From Pinguiococcus pyrenoidosus (taxonomy: Eukaryota; Sar; Pinguiophyceae; Pinguiochrysidales; Pinguiochrysidaceae), in NCBI GenBank assembly GCA_019677205.1, contig JAAMXY010001083.1, forward strand, positions 34,539-98,538: a stretch of DNA of 64,000 nt, in the 5' to 3' direction. A program made the position numbers and the translations under genes. The notes under the pieces were generated by a model. That model was not told the DNA's origin and made no database searches. It worked only from the letters and a program-made list of their open reading frames with translations. Positions 1 to 12,100 of this stretch are shown piece by piece (the first letter of the stretch is position 1; each line of letters starts with the position of its first letter).

Positions 1-325
1 AAGTCTCGATGGGCGTGGAAGTCCCCAGAGCGGCGTTCGTCGCCTTCAAGCAAGGCCGTGCGATGAGGAAGGAAAGGTGCCGAGAAGGAGAAGGTTGTCG
101 ACGTCGGCAGCAGCGTGACAGACTAGAAACCGGTCTTGGCCAGACTCTACTTCGCCAAAAGAATGGCCGCACAAGCTAAAGAACCTCCGAGAGCGGCCGA
201 CAGTACTGGTCCTCGGAGGGAGAACGGAATTTCGCGTGCGTCCCGGCCCAGAGACGGCGTGGCGGCAGCTTTGGAATCCTCCGCCAGACAGGAACGAGAA
301 GCGACGATCTGCCGGGCCGCGGAAG

Positions 326-1118
326 ATGGCGGGCGTGTACTTTGATCGGGTGAGGAGCGTCGATCTCCATCTCGCCTCGCTTTGATCTCCGGATGCCTCC
401 CACGGGGAACGCCTTGCCATTGGTGATTTGGGGAGACTTGAAGAGGTCGCTGACGCTGCTCTTGTGCAGAACACCGGCGAGAAATATGACATCACGTCGC
501 CGGACCACGGGGGCTGGCTCACGAAGCAGTCGCGCTGGCTCAAGGACTGGAGGAGACGCTTCTTCATTTTGAAGGGAAACAAGCTTTTCTTCGCGAGGAC
601 GGAGTCCGAGGAGCCGCATGGGATGATTGACCTCAGCACGTGCATGACCGTCAAGAGTGCTGAGCTCAAGGCGAAGCGACGAAATGCGCTCGAGGTGCGC
701 GCGCGCGCGCCCGAGAGCTCCGCAAGCGGCTTGCGCGAGTCAGCCGAGGCACTGACGCTGCTCATGCTCAGGTGTCCACCAAGGACGAGACGTTCTTGAT
801 GTTCGCCGACTCGGAGAAGGAGAAGGACGATTGGATTGGGGCTATCGGACGCGCCATCGTGCAGACGTCCAGCACGTACACCATGGTGAGTTGCTGCTGC
901 CTGCACGTGGTTATCCTGTTTTTTGGGGTTTGGATGTGTATGTGGGGGTTTGGGTGGGGGTGGGGGTGGGGGTGGGTGGGTGTGGGTGTCTGTCTGGGTG
1001 TGCGCGCGCGCGGGCAACTTCGGATGCTGAGCATGCGCTGCCTTCGACACAGGAAACGGGTGACTACGGCAAGGAGGACGACGAGGAGTCCAGCAGCGAT
1101 GAAGAGATGACGTACTGA
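326..1118 (+). CDS. Small single-PH-domain protein (plant PH1-like), 4 exons
   Basis: Predicted exons 326-349, 470-694, 772-885 and 1053-1118 join in frame to about 142 aa. Exon 1 encodes MAGVYFDR; exon 2 holds GGWLTKQ and the WRRRFFILK strand; exon 3 holds the C-terminal PH helix (DSEKEKDDWIGAIGRAIV); exon 4 is an acidic serine-rich tail ending in MTY. The length and order match plant PH1-type proteins (about 145 aa), which are essentially one phosphoinositide-binding PH domain acting at membranes. Donors are gtgagg, gtgcgc and gtgagt; acceptors are gcag, tcag and acag. Intron 3 is a strongly G/T-rich low-complexity tract. An ATG at 136 upstream opens only a short frame, so 326 is chosen because it splices cleanly into the domain. 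Lipid specificity cannot be read from sequence. Confidence 0.85.
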
Positions 1119-2044
1119 TGCCCCCAACGAGGCAAGAAAGGGCCTTGAAGCGAAGACTGAAGTTCGAGGCTGAAGCTCGAGGCTGAAGCTGTCGCCGTTG
1201 CTGTTGCTCCCACCCGGAAGAGAGATCCCACCACCTGACAATACCAAAGCAAATGGAAGCCCTTCTTTTTCCAATGGCCTCTTCCACCGCGGTACGGCGG
1301 CTCGCGACGGCACGCTCCAGCGAAACGAAGCTTTGCGGAACCAAGGGGATGAAGAGCTCGGAACTGGGAACTCGGAACTTGGAGCTCGCAACTTCAAATT
1401 CCGCCGAAGATCGCGCGAGCAAAATCCATCGGAAAGCGCCGTTGTTTCCATTGCTCGGAGCGTCGAAACAGTTGGAGCGACCTGTCAAAGCGACGTGACA
1501 TGTCTGCGCCGCTAATTCGCCGTGACCATCGCGGGAATCGGGGGAATCCAACAGCATTGGCTGGACTGCGAGACGCAGGTGTGAACAATCCCATCCATGG
1601 CGACTCCACGTGGTTTCCAGCAGCTTGGAGGACGTGTTATCGGAAGGAATTCCGAAGGATGAGCGGTCCGTGATTGGTTCCCCGGCAGATGCTGCCGCGC
1701 CAACAGCTGATTAACTCCCGCCGTGCCCGGCGTTGATTTTCCACTTTCCCGCTGCTCCTCTCCAATGGACCGTTCGCGAGTTTCCGCAGCCGTTTTACAT
1801 CCGCGTAACGCATTGAAAGCAACGGAGAGTGCATCGATATCCCCTCCGTATATGCCCCATACTACGCCCTGACCTCGCGTCGAAGCTGCCAACGGCACTC
1901 CTCCAGCCGCGGGCGAGCCGCTGGTTGGCTGGGAGCGCCCCTTGCCTCGATCTTTGAGCTGGTCAGCTCGTCAGTCTTCGGCTCCATCGTCTTCCGCTGC
2001 GCAGGCGGCCGGCGCGACTTCCGCTCGCATCGCTTCGTGTCAGC
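1119..2044. other. Intergenic, no recognised gene
   Basis: No frame here resembles a protein. The gap holds two degenerate short-unit repeats (about 1147-1191, unit near CGAGGCTGAAGCT; about 1355-1398, unit near CTCGGAACT). A 503-codon minus-strand frame covering this region is compositionally biased and lies over the PH exons, so it is not called. Confidence 0.6.
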
Positions 2045-2457
2045 ATGGCGCAGAAGCGCGTTCGCGCGGACGGAGACACGCCCTGCGTGTTCGTGGAGCA
2101 GTTCAGCAAGAAGCTGTGCGTGGTGGCCAACCACGTCATCTTCGGCGCGGCGCCCAAGGACACCAATGGGAGCGCGGACGACCGAAGCGACGTGAACAGC
2201 CCGAGAATTTCGGCGCGTCGCGACTTTGACAACGACCAGAACTGGGGATGGTTCAGCGTCCTCGACGACAACACCACGGCCGTGCCCAACGCGGAACTCG
2301 ACAAAGATATGCTGCTGTACCTCCCGAACGCGTGAGCCTCTCGCGCCTTGATTTGGTTCCGTTGATCTCCCGAAGCTCCTTGACCTTTCGCGAGAGTTTC
2401 CCCTCGTCCTCCCGGCGACCCGGTCAGGATGCCCGCAGGTGGGAGGACGACTTTTGA
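2045..2457 (+). CDS. Small conserved-looking protein of unknown function, 2 exons
   Basis: Exon 1 is 2045-2331 and exon 2 is 2439-2457, joined through a 107-nt GT-AG intron (donor gtgagc, acceptor gcag), giving about 101 aa. Without splicing the frame stops immediately after LPNA. With splicing it ends LPNAWEDDF, an aromatic/acidic tail that looks like a genuine C-terminus. The protein starts MAQKRVRADGDTPCVFVEQF, has no signal peptide, membrane segment or coiled coil, and contains two tryptophans in a WGWF motif near residue 70. I do not recognise the family. The Cys/Val/Ile-rich N-terminal half followed by an acidic asparagine-rich stretch suggests a small globular soluble protein. Confidence 0.6.
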
Positions 2458-2993
2458 CACGCGAGAGCACCGGCGTTAGAGAGGCGCTCCGCGCCCGAGG
2501 GCGCCGAGGCTCCCGAGCTTCGGGTTTGGTTAGACCAAAGGAAAGCAGTTCCTCAGCTGCCGTGATGTCGCGCAAGCGAGGTATGTGCGTTGTTTTCGGA
2601 GAGCACGGGAGGCGTAAAGAGCCGACTCGTGACGAGCCAGTCCGGAAGAGTCCACAAAGAAGCTTCACCCAAGGACCGCCGAGTGCATTGGAGGCGAGAA
2701 ACAGTGCAGAATCCTTCTTGACGGAGTGAAGTTGCGTTGTTTTTTGGAGATCTTGGGATTGAACATCTTGAGATCTTGAGCTCTTGACGTTGGCGCCTGC
2801 CCCGGCTCTTATTGCTGAGCAGAAACCAAGACATCAAGGCTCACTCCTCGCCATCCTCCTCCTCTTCTCCTCGCCATCCTCCTCTTCTCCTCGCCATCCT
2901 CCTCTTCTTCTCCTCACCATCCTCTTCCTCTTCTCCTCACCATCCTCCTCTTCTCCTCACCATCCTCCTCTTCTCCTCGCCATCCTCCTCGGC

Positions 2994-3037
<44 letters not shown>

Positions 3038-3112
3038 GTCGAGTGCCACTAAAACGTTGTGCTGAGCGTAGTGGTATTCCTGGGAGGCAAGACCGGCATC
3101 GGTTAGTTGCGT
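2458..3112. other. Intergenic with microsatellites
   Basis: No gene is seen. The region contains a degenerate TTGAGATC/TTGAGCTC repeat (about 2745-2790), a long CTC/TTC pyrimidine tract (about 2838-2990) and a clean CAT/ATC triplet run (2993-3036). Forward open frames here are produced by the repeats. Confidence 0.7.
2838..3036. repeat. Pyrimidine-rich minisatellite followed by (ATC)n microsatellite
   Basis: Units such as CTCCTCTTCTCCTCGCCATC recur imperfectly from about 2838, followed by roughly 14 uninterrupted ATC triplets ending at 3036. It lies just beyond the 3' end of the VPS13 gene on the opposite strand. Confidence 0.9.
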
Positions 3113-6100
3113 CTACCCATCCCTTTCCAAAGGCTGCCCTCTCAGAACCTGCACTGCGCGCGACAACGCCTCGTGCACCGTCGCAGCTCGGGCGCGATTA
3201 TCGCAAGGTACAAAAATGGTGCCCTTCTCATCAAGAGCGCCCGCCTTCGGCACGCGCTCCTTCCGCGTCGTGTACACGACAACGCCGAACTTGGCGTCCT
3301 TCGCCGCCCGATCGGCGTCATGGCTGCGGTCGACGATCTCAACCACAAAAACAGTCTTCAGCGCAACCTAGGGAGGGGCATCCAAAGCTCAGTGGTCGCC
3401 AGTGAAAGGCCAAGGCTGGCCACGCTCCTCCCGCTTACCGTGAAGACGACTCTCCCGCTCGGGTTGACACCCAAGATGGACGAAAAGCTCAGCACAAGTA
3501 TCCCCGCGCCCGTCTCCACGAAACCATTGTAATCGAGGTCCGCGTCGCAGTCATCCGCGGTCGGAGCGCCCAGCAGTCGGTGCAGCAACTGTCTCGCCTC
3601 GGCATCCGCGATGCTGTACGGCCGAAGCTGCCTGGCAGGTCCAAAGATGGCGCGTGCCGGGCGTACGTGCTCCAAGGGCTTCTGTCCATTCAGGGTGTCC
3701 ACCGAGCCCTTGACTCCCCGCAGGACATCAGTCGCCGCGTCGCTGATGCCCACGACCGGCTTCGCAACCAAGCCGACGACGCCATGACCAAGGCCTTTGA
3801 CGAGGCCAACGGCTCCTCCGCTCTTGGCGCCCTCGATCGGCTTGCTCACCACGCCGGAGACCCCTTCCAGAAGGCTGCGCGCGAAGCTCCTTGTACCCGC
3901 GCCCAGGCCCTGCAACACATTCGAGTTCTGCCTCTCGTTCTCCTCGCGACGCGTCTTGTGCTTCAGCCGATCGCTCTGGTCCATCGTCAAGTTGCTGACC
4001 TGATTGGACAGCATGTCCGTGAGCAAGCTGGCCGAGTTCACCACGCCGCCCACGGAGTTCTTCAGCAAGCTGGTGGTGCCTCTCTTGAAGCCCTTGACGA
4101 GGGCGGCTGGCTTGGCTTGCTCGATGGAATCCATCAGCCCAAGCATTGGTTCCGCCACAAAGTCCTTCGCGCCGTCACGGAAGGACCGCATCAGCCCGAT
4201 CGGATTCCCGAGCAAGTGCAGAGCGCCAATAAGCTCGAGAACGTGGCGTCTTGCCTCTCGCTCGTAGTGCTGAGAAACCTGTTCGGACAGGAAGTCCAGA
4301 GGTCCGAAGAAGTCCTTCACCACCAGTGGCTTCAAGCGAATCCGCGCTCCATCCAGGCGCCCCACCATGTCGATCAAAGCGGACGTCAGGGCCGGAATCA
4401 CCTTCCTGGACGTCCGCCGGAGACGATCTGCCGACGTGTTCTTGTAGCTGACGGACATGCGGAGTCGATCAGCTTGTAGCAGCTCGAAGTAGTTCAGATC
4501 AGCGGACTCGCTCTTCGCGGACTCGCCAGCTGAGGGAAACGCATCTGCCCAGACGAGGCTTTGCCTCTTCAGGAACTCCAAAGCTGTGCTCACCGCGACG
4601 GAGTCCACTCGCACTTCGAGTTCTGCCATGGTGAAGGACAACTGGCGCACGTGGACGTACGACTGGGGTGAGGATCCGCCCCGAAGTACACCCAGAGCGA
4701 TCTTGAACGCCCTCGACGTCGGCTGCCTCCCTTCCGCAGAACGATCTCGCAGCGCCACCATCACAGGGAAGGAGCTGAAGGGCAAGAAGTTGTCCACCTG
4801 CAGATCGCCGGCTCGAATGCTCGTTCGCGATTCCTCCGCGTTGGTGATCATCTCGTACCGCACCTTCGACAGCGTCACCAGTGCGATCTCCCGCGGGACA
4901 TTGTCAACAATGCTGATGTGCAGAGTCGGCACCTGGACGGTAAGCACACCCGTTGGGGGCAGCGCGCGATCGTCCGCGTCGTCCGCTCCGTCCGAGGTGG
5001 CCCGTTCCATGCGGTCCTTCGACCGTCTGCCTCTCTTTCGAACGCTAAAGCGGACAATCCTCGATGCTCCGCGGACGATCAGACTCGCGAAGATCGTCGG
5101 GATCCTTGCGTCGCGGACAGGGGAGCGGCCGCCCGTGGACGGGCCCGAGCGGCTGGGATTCGGGAGCTTCACGGTTTTTCCGATCTGCTCGAGGCGGATC
5201 AATCTTTCATACCGACCTCTCGAGAATCCCCGGTCCTTTTCTACCTTTGCGTCGGGACTACTACTTCCGCCACTCGAGGCGCTTCGAAGTCTCCTTGTTG
5301 GAGAAGCGCTCTTGCTCGGTTCGTCACTGCCGGCGGTGCTACTTGGCAAAGAGCGCATGTTGCCGGATCCCGCGAGCGGCAGCATGCTCGCTCTCAGCAT
5401 CAGAGAGGAGCTCTTCGCTGGTTTCAAGTCGGGAGGCTGCCCTGCGCTTCTCGCGGCGGCGCTCTGCTGCATAGGATTGTCCCAGCCAAAGGCCACCGTC
5501 TCGTTCGCATTCAGGCAGTGCTGCACCTTCCCGCCTTCCTGAGCATACCATACGGGTAGGTGAGTCGTGTTCTCGAGAATGTACATGGCATCCAAAAGGC
5601 CGCTCCCGGTACGACCTGCCCGAGCGCTGGCTACGATTCCAGGGTTCCCCGACCCGCCACTTGAAGGGCTGGCCTTCTCGTTCAGGCTCCGATCGGGGCC
5701 CACAGGCCAGCCACCCGCTTCGTCTCCTTCCTCTGAAACCACAATCCGTATGGCTCCGGGCAGGGACGTATCCGAACTAGACTTCAAGCTAGAGGAGACG
5801 CGCACGATTCTCCACGGGCGTGTCGAGTCGTTGGGTCCCTCGTGCGAGCCTTCCAGTGGCGGGGTCCGCCGGATACGCAAGGGGAACGTCCAAATTTCGG
5901 AGAGATCGACCTCGCCGCTCCACATCCATCCCACTGCCTTTCCTTCCTCCGAATGGTCTGCAAAAGAGAGGCTGATCACCTCTGCGTGTACGGCGTCGGA
6001 GGCTTCCGGCTGTACTGTGGTCTGCATCCCGTGCAAGAGACCCGTCTCTCTCCACACGAGGCATTCTCGCGTCTTGTTCTGCAGGATGAAGCGGTGCTCG

Positions 6101-9100
6101 ATTGTCGTAACCTTCGTGTTCTCCAACGCGAGCACTCGATAGGCCAGTTGGAAGTTACGATGTCCGTCCGCGGTCGTCGCGTTCGGACACGCGATGGCAC
6201 CATCGGTGCCATCCGCCGTGACGCTGATCGAGTTCGAGTACCCACCACCCGCGACGCGAACCCGGAAGGTCACCACGTCGGGAATCGGCTCACTCTGCTC
6301 GGGGCTGATTTCCATGGACGGCCAACTGATGTCTACGCCAGGCGCACCCCCCGCCGCATTCTTCCGCTGGGTCTCAGCGGCGTCCTGCATGAACTTCAGG
6401 AGCACGGGGTCCGTCGGGGCTGACGCCATGGCAGAGACAGCGTGACCCGGGCCAGCCGAAGCCGGTCGCTCCTTCCTTTGGCGGTGGCGATGCCATCTCC
6501 TCCGTCGGAGGTTGTGCCGAGGGTCGAACATCCTGATCTCCGGCTTCGAGCGAGTGCCGAACCAGCGTGACGGATCTAGATGGCGAGGCGCGTCGCTCTC
6601 GCGTGAGGCGGCGGTCCATTCGTGGACGTGTCGGGATTCCCAACCCTTCGAGTCTGCCAAGCCCACCGAGTCCACTTCCCAGCTGCTTTCGATCCACCTC
6701 CAGTCGGAAGAGGGAAGTTGAAAGTCCTGCGGCGAGGGGAGGGGAACGCCCGCTTCGGTGCAGAAAACTGTGCGCCAGCCTCCCGGGCGTCCGGAAGACG
6801 ATTGCATGGACACCTCAAAGACCTCCTCCTCGACGAACCCAGGCTGCCATGGATTCATCCGGACTCCGCAGCTGCGCAGCCGCTGGCGACGCGATTTCTT
6901 CCCACCATCGGCGATGGACGCTGCACGCCTTCGTGCACCGGTGTGGCCGTCGAGAGCGTAGTGATCTTGTCCGAAGATCAAGTTCAGCCCAGTGAGATTC
7001 TGCAAGATGAACTCGGGGTAGATGGACACCTTGATACGATGCGGCATTGCTGCTCCGGACGTCGAATTCACTGCACGGTCACGTCGAAGTCCTTTCGCAT
7101 TGGTCTGTGACCTCAGCGGCGCATGCCTCTCCTTGCTAGCAACGACCTCCCATGCGAGTCCAAATCCAAACGGCGTTCCTTGCCCGTCCTGCACCACCAA
7201 CCTGTGCGTTCTAGGAGCATTTGTCGAGTCGCCGCCGTCATGCAGATCCACCCACGCAGCTGAGGTCATTCCTCGGATCTGAACCCTTGCTCGAAGCTGA
7301 TCGAGTGCAGCATTGGCCGAGCATACATGCACCTTTTCCTCCGGGGCTAAAGTCTTGCTGATGAGAACCCCGTCGTTCCCGCCATGCGCCTTGCCCACCG
7401 ACCAGATGGCGACAGAGGCTTCCTCCAGCAAGTTATTGACAATCACAACCGAAGCAAAGAGATGCACCAGCAGATCCGTCGGCGCGACGACCGCGTCGCC
7501 ATCAGCGCTCTCGTCCGGCGAGAAGGGCTTCAGGAAGATAAAGCTGCTGTCGACTGCTTCATCTCGAGCCTCGCAAGCAACAAAGCTGCGGAGGGCAAAG
7601 CCTCGGTCCTTGGAGGGTCGAAAAATCGCGCCGTCCCGAGCATCGACGCGCCCTCGGACTTCATCGAAGATTGGCCAGCTGAAGTGCGCCGTTCCTTCGG
7701 GCCGGACTCGATAGTTCTGTGCACGAGCAAGCAAGATCGGAAGATAGCACGTCTCACCAGGTTCCAGGCTCGTGAACACCACCTCTTCCTCTGGAAAGCA
7801 AGCCATGACTTCAACTTTAACGTCCATGCAGTTCCGAAAGCCAAGCGGCGACCGAACAACGACGACCTTTCTACCGTCAACCACGTCGAGCTGCCAGATG
7901 ATCGCGTCCACGTTGGAGGACGTTCGCTCCTTAATGTCGTACCGGAATCGCCCACTGAGTCCAAGACCCAGTCGTTCGACTGCGTGATATCCTTCGATAG
8001 ACAGATCCAAGGTAGGCAGGTGATCGAAATCCCGGCGAAGACCAAAGCCTTGTCTCTTCGCCATCCCGAAGTTGACAGGCAACGGCGAAGGTTCTGAATT
8101 GGCCTCCAGGCTCGCACTCAATTGGAGCAGCGGCTTGCCATGATGCTGAAAGTACTCCGAGTTCCCCAAGTCGTGCCGGAACACCGCCATGGGCTGGCCC
8201 GTGAGATTCTGAACATACACGGGAGAGTAGGAAGCGCCGGACGTCGCGGAGGATTCTCTTCCCTCAAGCAATCGCAGTTCACCTTCGCCTTCGTTTTGAA
8301 GGTACGGCGTGGTGAGGTTCAGCGCCGAGTCTTGATGCCAGCGACGCAAGAAGCTCGCAAAGAGGCACATCCAAGCCTCCGTCACGTTAAGATTCACCGG
8401 AGCCAGAGATGTCACCGACACTGCCCAGTGCGACGGGCCCCGCGAAAGCCCTTCTCCGGCCGGACGACTAGCCGGAGACTGCGGGGATGCTGCCTCTTCC
8501 TTCTCCGCGCGCAGCTCGGCGGCAAAGAACACTTCAATTTCCTCCAGAAGCGGCTCCCAAAGGCCGATGTTGGGATTGTAGTAGCTCAGGGACGCCCGAA
8601 TGTCCCCCGTCATTTGCACAAAATCCGGCAGCTTCGAGGAGTCCCCGTCGGCGTCGACCGGGGATAGGAACTTCGGGTCGAGATCAAGGTCTTTGTCATA
8701 AACGGTCTTGCCGTCCACGTTCAGCCGAACCAGGGGGAGTTGTCGGCCTTCCGAGTCGTCTAGAAACGTAAGCCCAATGCTATTGTAGTCTGTGTGCAAG
8801 CGAAGCCGGGACTCCCTGTCAAGGTCGCTTCGAAAGCGAAGGATAACTGGATACCCAATGTCTTCCAGGAGCTTCCAGACCTCAGAGGCCTTCCTGTCAA
8901 GCACGTGCTCGTCGTTGACCCAAACGAGCTTCGAGCCCTCCTGGAGGGGATGGCCAGACTCGCTCTCCCGGACGAAGAGGCTGTTGATTAGATAGGCGCA
9001 TTTCACGGACAAGCCTCTCTGGCTCTCTGTCGTCCCGAGGCATCGATTGAACAGCTTGCTCGGAGAACTCAGCCTGACGATCTCAGCGGCAACGGAATGC

Positions 9101-12100
9101 TGACCCGCCGCCTGCTCGAACCTCCTCCTCGACGTTTGAATTGCGTCAACGTTGCGCTGAAAGGACAGAGTAACTGGTCTTGCCAGGCTTCGGATGAGGC
9201 TGATGCTGGTCTCGTACGACACGCGAAGAACGGAATCCCCTTGGAGAGCGACCAGGACATCGCCAACGTGGAGATAATGGACAGACTCGTGAAGCGCATT
9301 CGCCGTTTCTGAAGCTGCTCGGGAACTCTTGAGAACGACCCCCTTGTCGAAGCTATCAATGACAAGGAGATTCCCGTGCTTTGCGAAGATGATCCCAATC
9401 CGGTCGCCATAGAATGTAACATCATACACGTCGGCCTCCAGACGCGGCTCGGCTTCTTCCGAGGCGTCATCAAGCTCGTCAGAGCGATCACGGAGCAGAC
9501 GATGGCTTTCAAAACTCGCTCGGTCCAAGGGGGTGATCACTTCGCCTTCGTCCTTCTTGGCTTCACCGAACAGCTCTGCAAAGGATTCGTGCATGCTCTT
9601 CAGCAAGCTGGAGAACAGAAGGACGTCCCGGTACGAGACCTCCAGACTAATGTCTCCCAGGCGTGATGTCGCGAGGAGTCTCAGGCTCTCACCCGGTGCG
9701 CTGATCGCCGTGAGATCGAGGAAGAAGTCCACCGGGTTGAGAATCGACAGCTCCGGCACCAGAACCTTGCTGGCCTCCGTCTCCCGCGCCATCTCCTCAT
9801 CGGAAGCGAGCATTGGAAGCATGTCCACCTGGAACTCGGTAAGGTGGAGATTCGCTTCTCGCTTGATGGTGGGAAGGTCGTGCGACACTTTCCTCGCGTC
9901 ATCGGACGTCTTGGTGTTCAAGCTCGACTGCATCCGGAGAGTCGCGTGGACGAAGCCACGCACGGAAATGGCTCTCGTGACCTTCTCAGCCGGTTTCTCC
10001 AGCAGCAGCACTTCGACATTGTGAAGGAGCAACTTCGTTCTGCTATCCTTGATGAGAGTCGAGGGCACGTCGGGGATGACCACGCGATCCTCCCAGGACG
10101 CATCGGTCCCAAGATTTGCAAGGGCCTGATCGAAGGCTCCATACTCGATTCCAAGCGTCTTTAGAAGGCTCTCATCCGCTCGAGTCCTCCCGCCGGTCGC
10201 CTTTGCAAGCGCTTCTCCCATCCCCGTATATGATCCGGAAGCGAACTGCTTGGCTCGCACGATGATCTCCGGCAGAACAAAGATGCGAAGATTGCGCAGG
10301 ACAATGGCGCTCTCCGATTCCCCATCGGGGCGTGACTGGGCGGTGTAGTACAGCTGCTGGCCAGACTCCGGATTGTCGCCTTCGCCAGTGCCTTGCAGCA
10401 TCTTCGTCAGGAGCTGCCGAAAAGGCCGACGGACGGATGCGCGACTGTCTTCCAGCGCCATTCCCTCCACGCCGAAACTGTACTGAACGCTCCCATCGGC
10501 TTGACATGCATACGCGAGCGACAGAGACTCGAGTATTAGGTCGACAAGCGGCTCAACCACCTCGCCGCCGTCAGCAGGGCCTTCGACCTGTGAGGTTGCC
10601 AAGAGCCTCACGGAAAATCTCGACAAAGCTATGGTTGCATTAGCAACCATGCCGCTTGGCTCCTTCAATCCTGTAGGCCTCTTCTCGCTGGTCCGGTGAA
10701 GATCTTGAGCTGACCTTCTCTTCCCGTAGGCGAAGCGCACTTGGCTAGCGGTATCCTTCACCCGGGGCGACTGAAAGGTCTCCCCAGGCTCCCCTTCTGA
10801 CACATCCGCGATCCCTTTGGCTTCTCGTTCCGCGCTTCTTGCTGCCCCGGGCGGCTGTTGGCTCCCTGCGAGCGGCTCTTGGGGCCGTGCGAGAGCTTCC
10901 AACGAGCTCGTCAAGCTTCGCAAAATCAGAAGCTCCATTCCATGTACCGTCCCAGAAAGGACGTTCTGGTTGAGCAAGTCGCGAAGTAGCGCGAAATCAT
11001 CCTCGCGCAGAGTGATGGCAATGTCTGGGATCGTGCCTGTGAGAAACCAGGGCGGCTCCGAATCATCAACGTCCTCTGCATCTTCTTTGCCGCGACCTCG
11101 CCTGCACAGGAGCTCGAAGTTGCCGCCCACGACGACAATCTGCCTTGTGGTCAACTCTGCTCCAGCTTCGCCTCCCTGCTCGACTCGCCGAATCCTTGAG
11201 AAGACCTTCGTCCCCGTCGCGCTCAGAGCCACGCTCATAGGTTCCCTCGCATCTTCAACCGAGGGGCTGGCTGGCGGTATCCTCACGGAAAGCGTTGGCT
11301 CGAGAGACTCGAGAGGGCGTTTGAGCGCAGCAAAGGCCCCCAGATGGACAACGACGTGCTCGCTTACTGAAGAAGTCGGCGGGAGCACGACTTCGGGGCT
11401 TCCGATGCGGACGTCAATGTCTCCATTGGGATGCGACGCCAGGAAATCAAAAGCAAAACCTCCACCCGTCGAAGGGGGAGGCCCGTCATCCCGACTGTCT
11501 AGTTCCCCAGTAGCGAGGTCGTCGATCCCAAGAATGATTTGCTGCGCCAGTAGGTAGTCTACGAGCTCGAGAGTGAACTCTTGATAGTACACAAACCTCA
11601 ACGGCAAAGCCAGCACATGAAGCCTCCGGAAGCTCTCGGGAGTGCTGGAGATGTCTTCAGCGAGACATTCTGCCCAGCTCTCATACTCAATTCTAAGCCA
11701 GTCTTGAGAAGGCCCTCTCGATCCGGATGTTGAGCTCCGATGCGAGTCAGTAAGATGGCCTTCACTGGCGCAGACGAACGGGTAGACCGACGTGGTAGAG
11801 CATAGGTCTTTCACCTGAAGGGCGCAGTCGTGAGGCATGGAGAACGGACTTGTATGATCCCGAAGGAGCCACCGAGGGATTGGCGTTCGGCTCACCTGAA
11901 TATCCTGCACTCGGCATAAGAGCCTCGAGCCCACAAGGCCTTGCGGAGACGGGCTTGTTGCCTGCTCTCTTTCCCAAGGTCGCAGCAGATTCATCCCCGC
12001 TTCCACGTAAACATCTCGGGCGAGAGCATGTAGGAGACGTCGACTCTGCGACTCCTTGTTCAGTACTGCGAAGAGCTCTTCGATTCGTAGCGTCAGGCCA

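Noticed and set aside
46-1557. Long minus-strand open frame (503 codons) over the PH gene
   Set aside because: Biased composition with poly-Pro/His from the GT-rich intron; the plus strand carries a clear spliced PH domain.
2812-3405. Plus-strand frame with poly-Ser/Pro and poly-Ile
   Set aside because: Created by the pyrimidine and ATC microsatellites; no domain.
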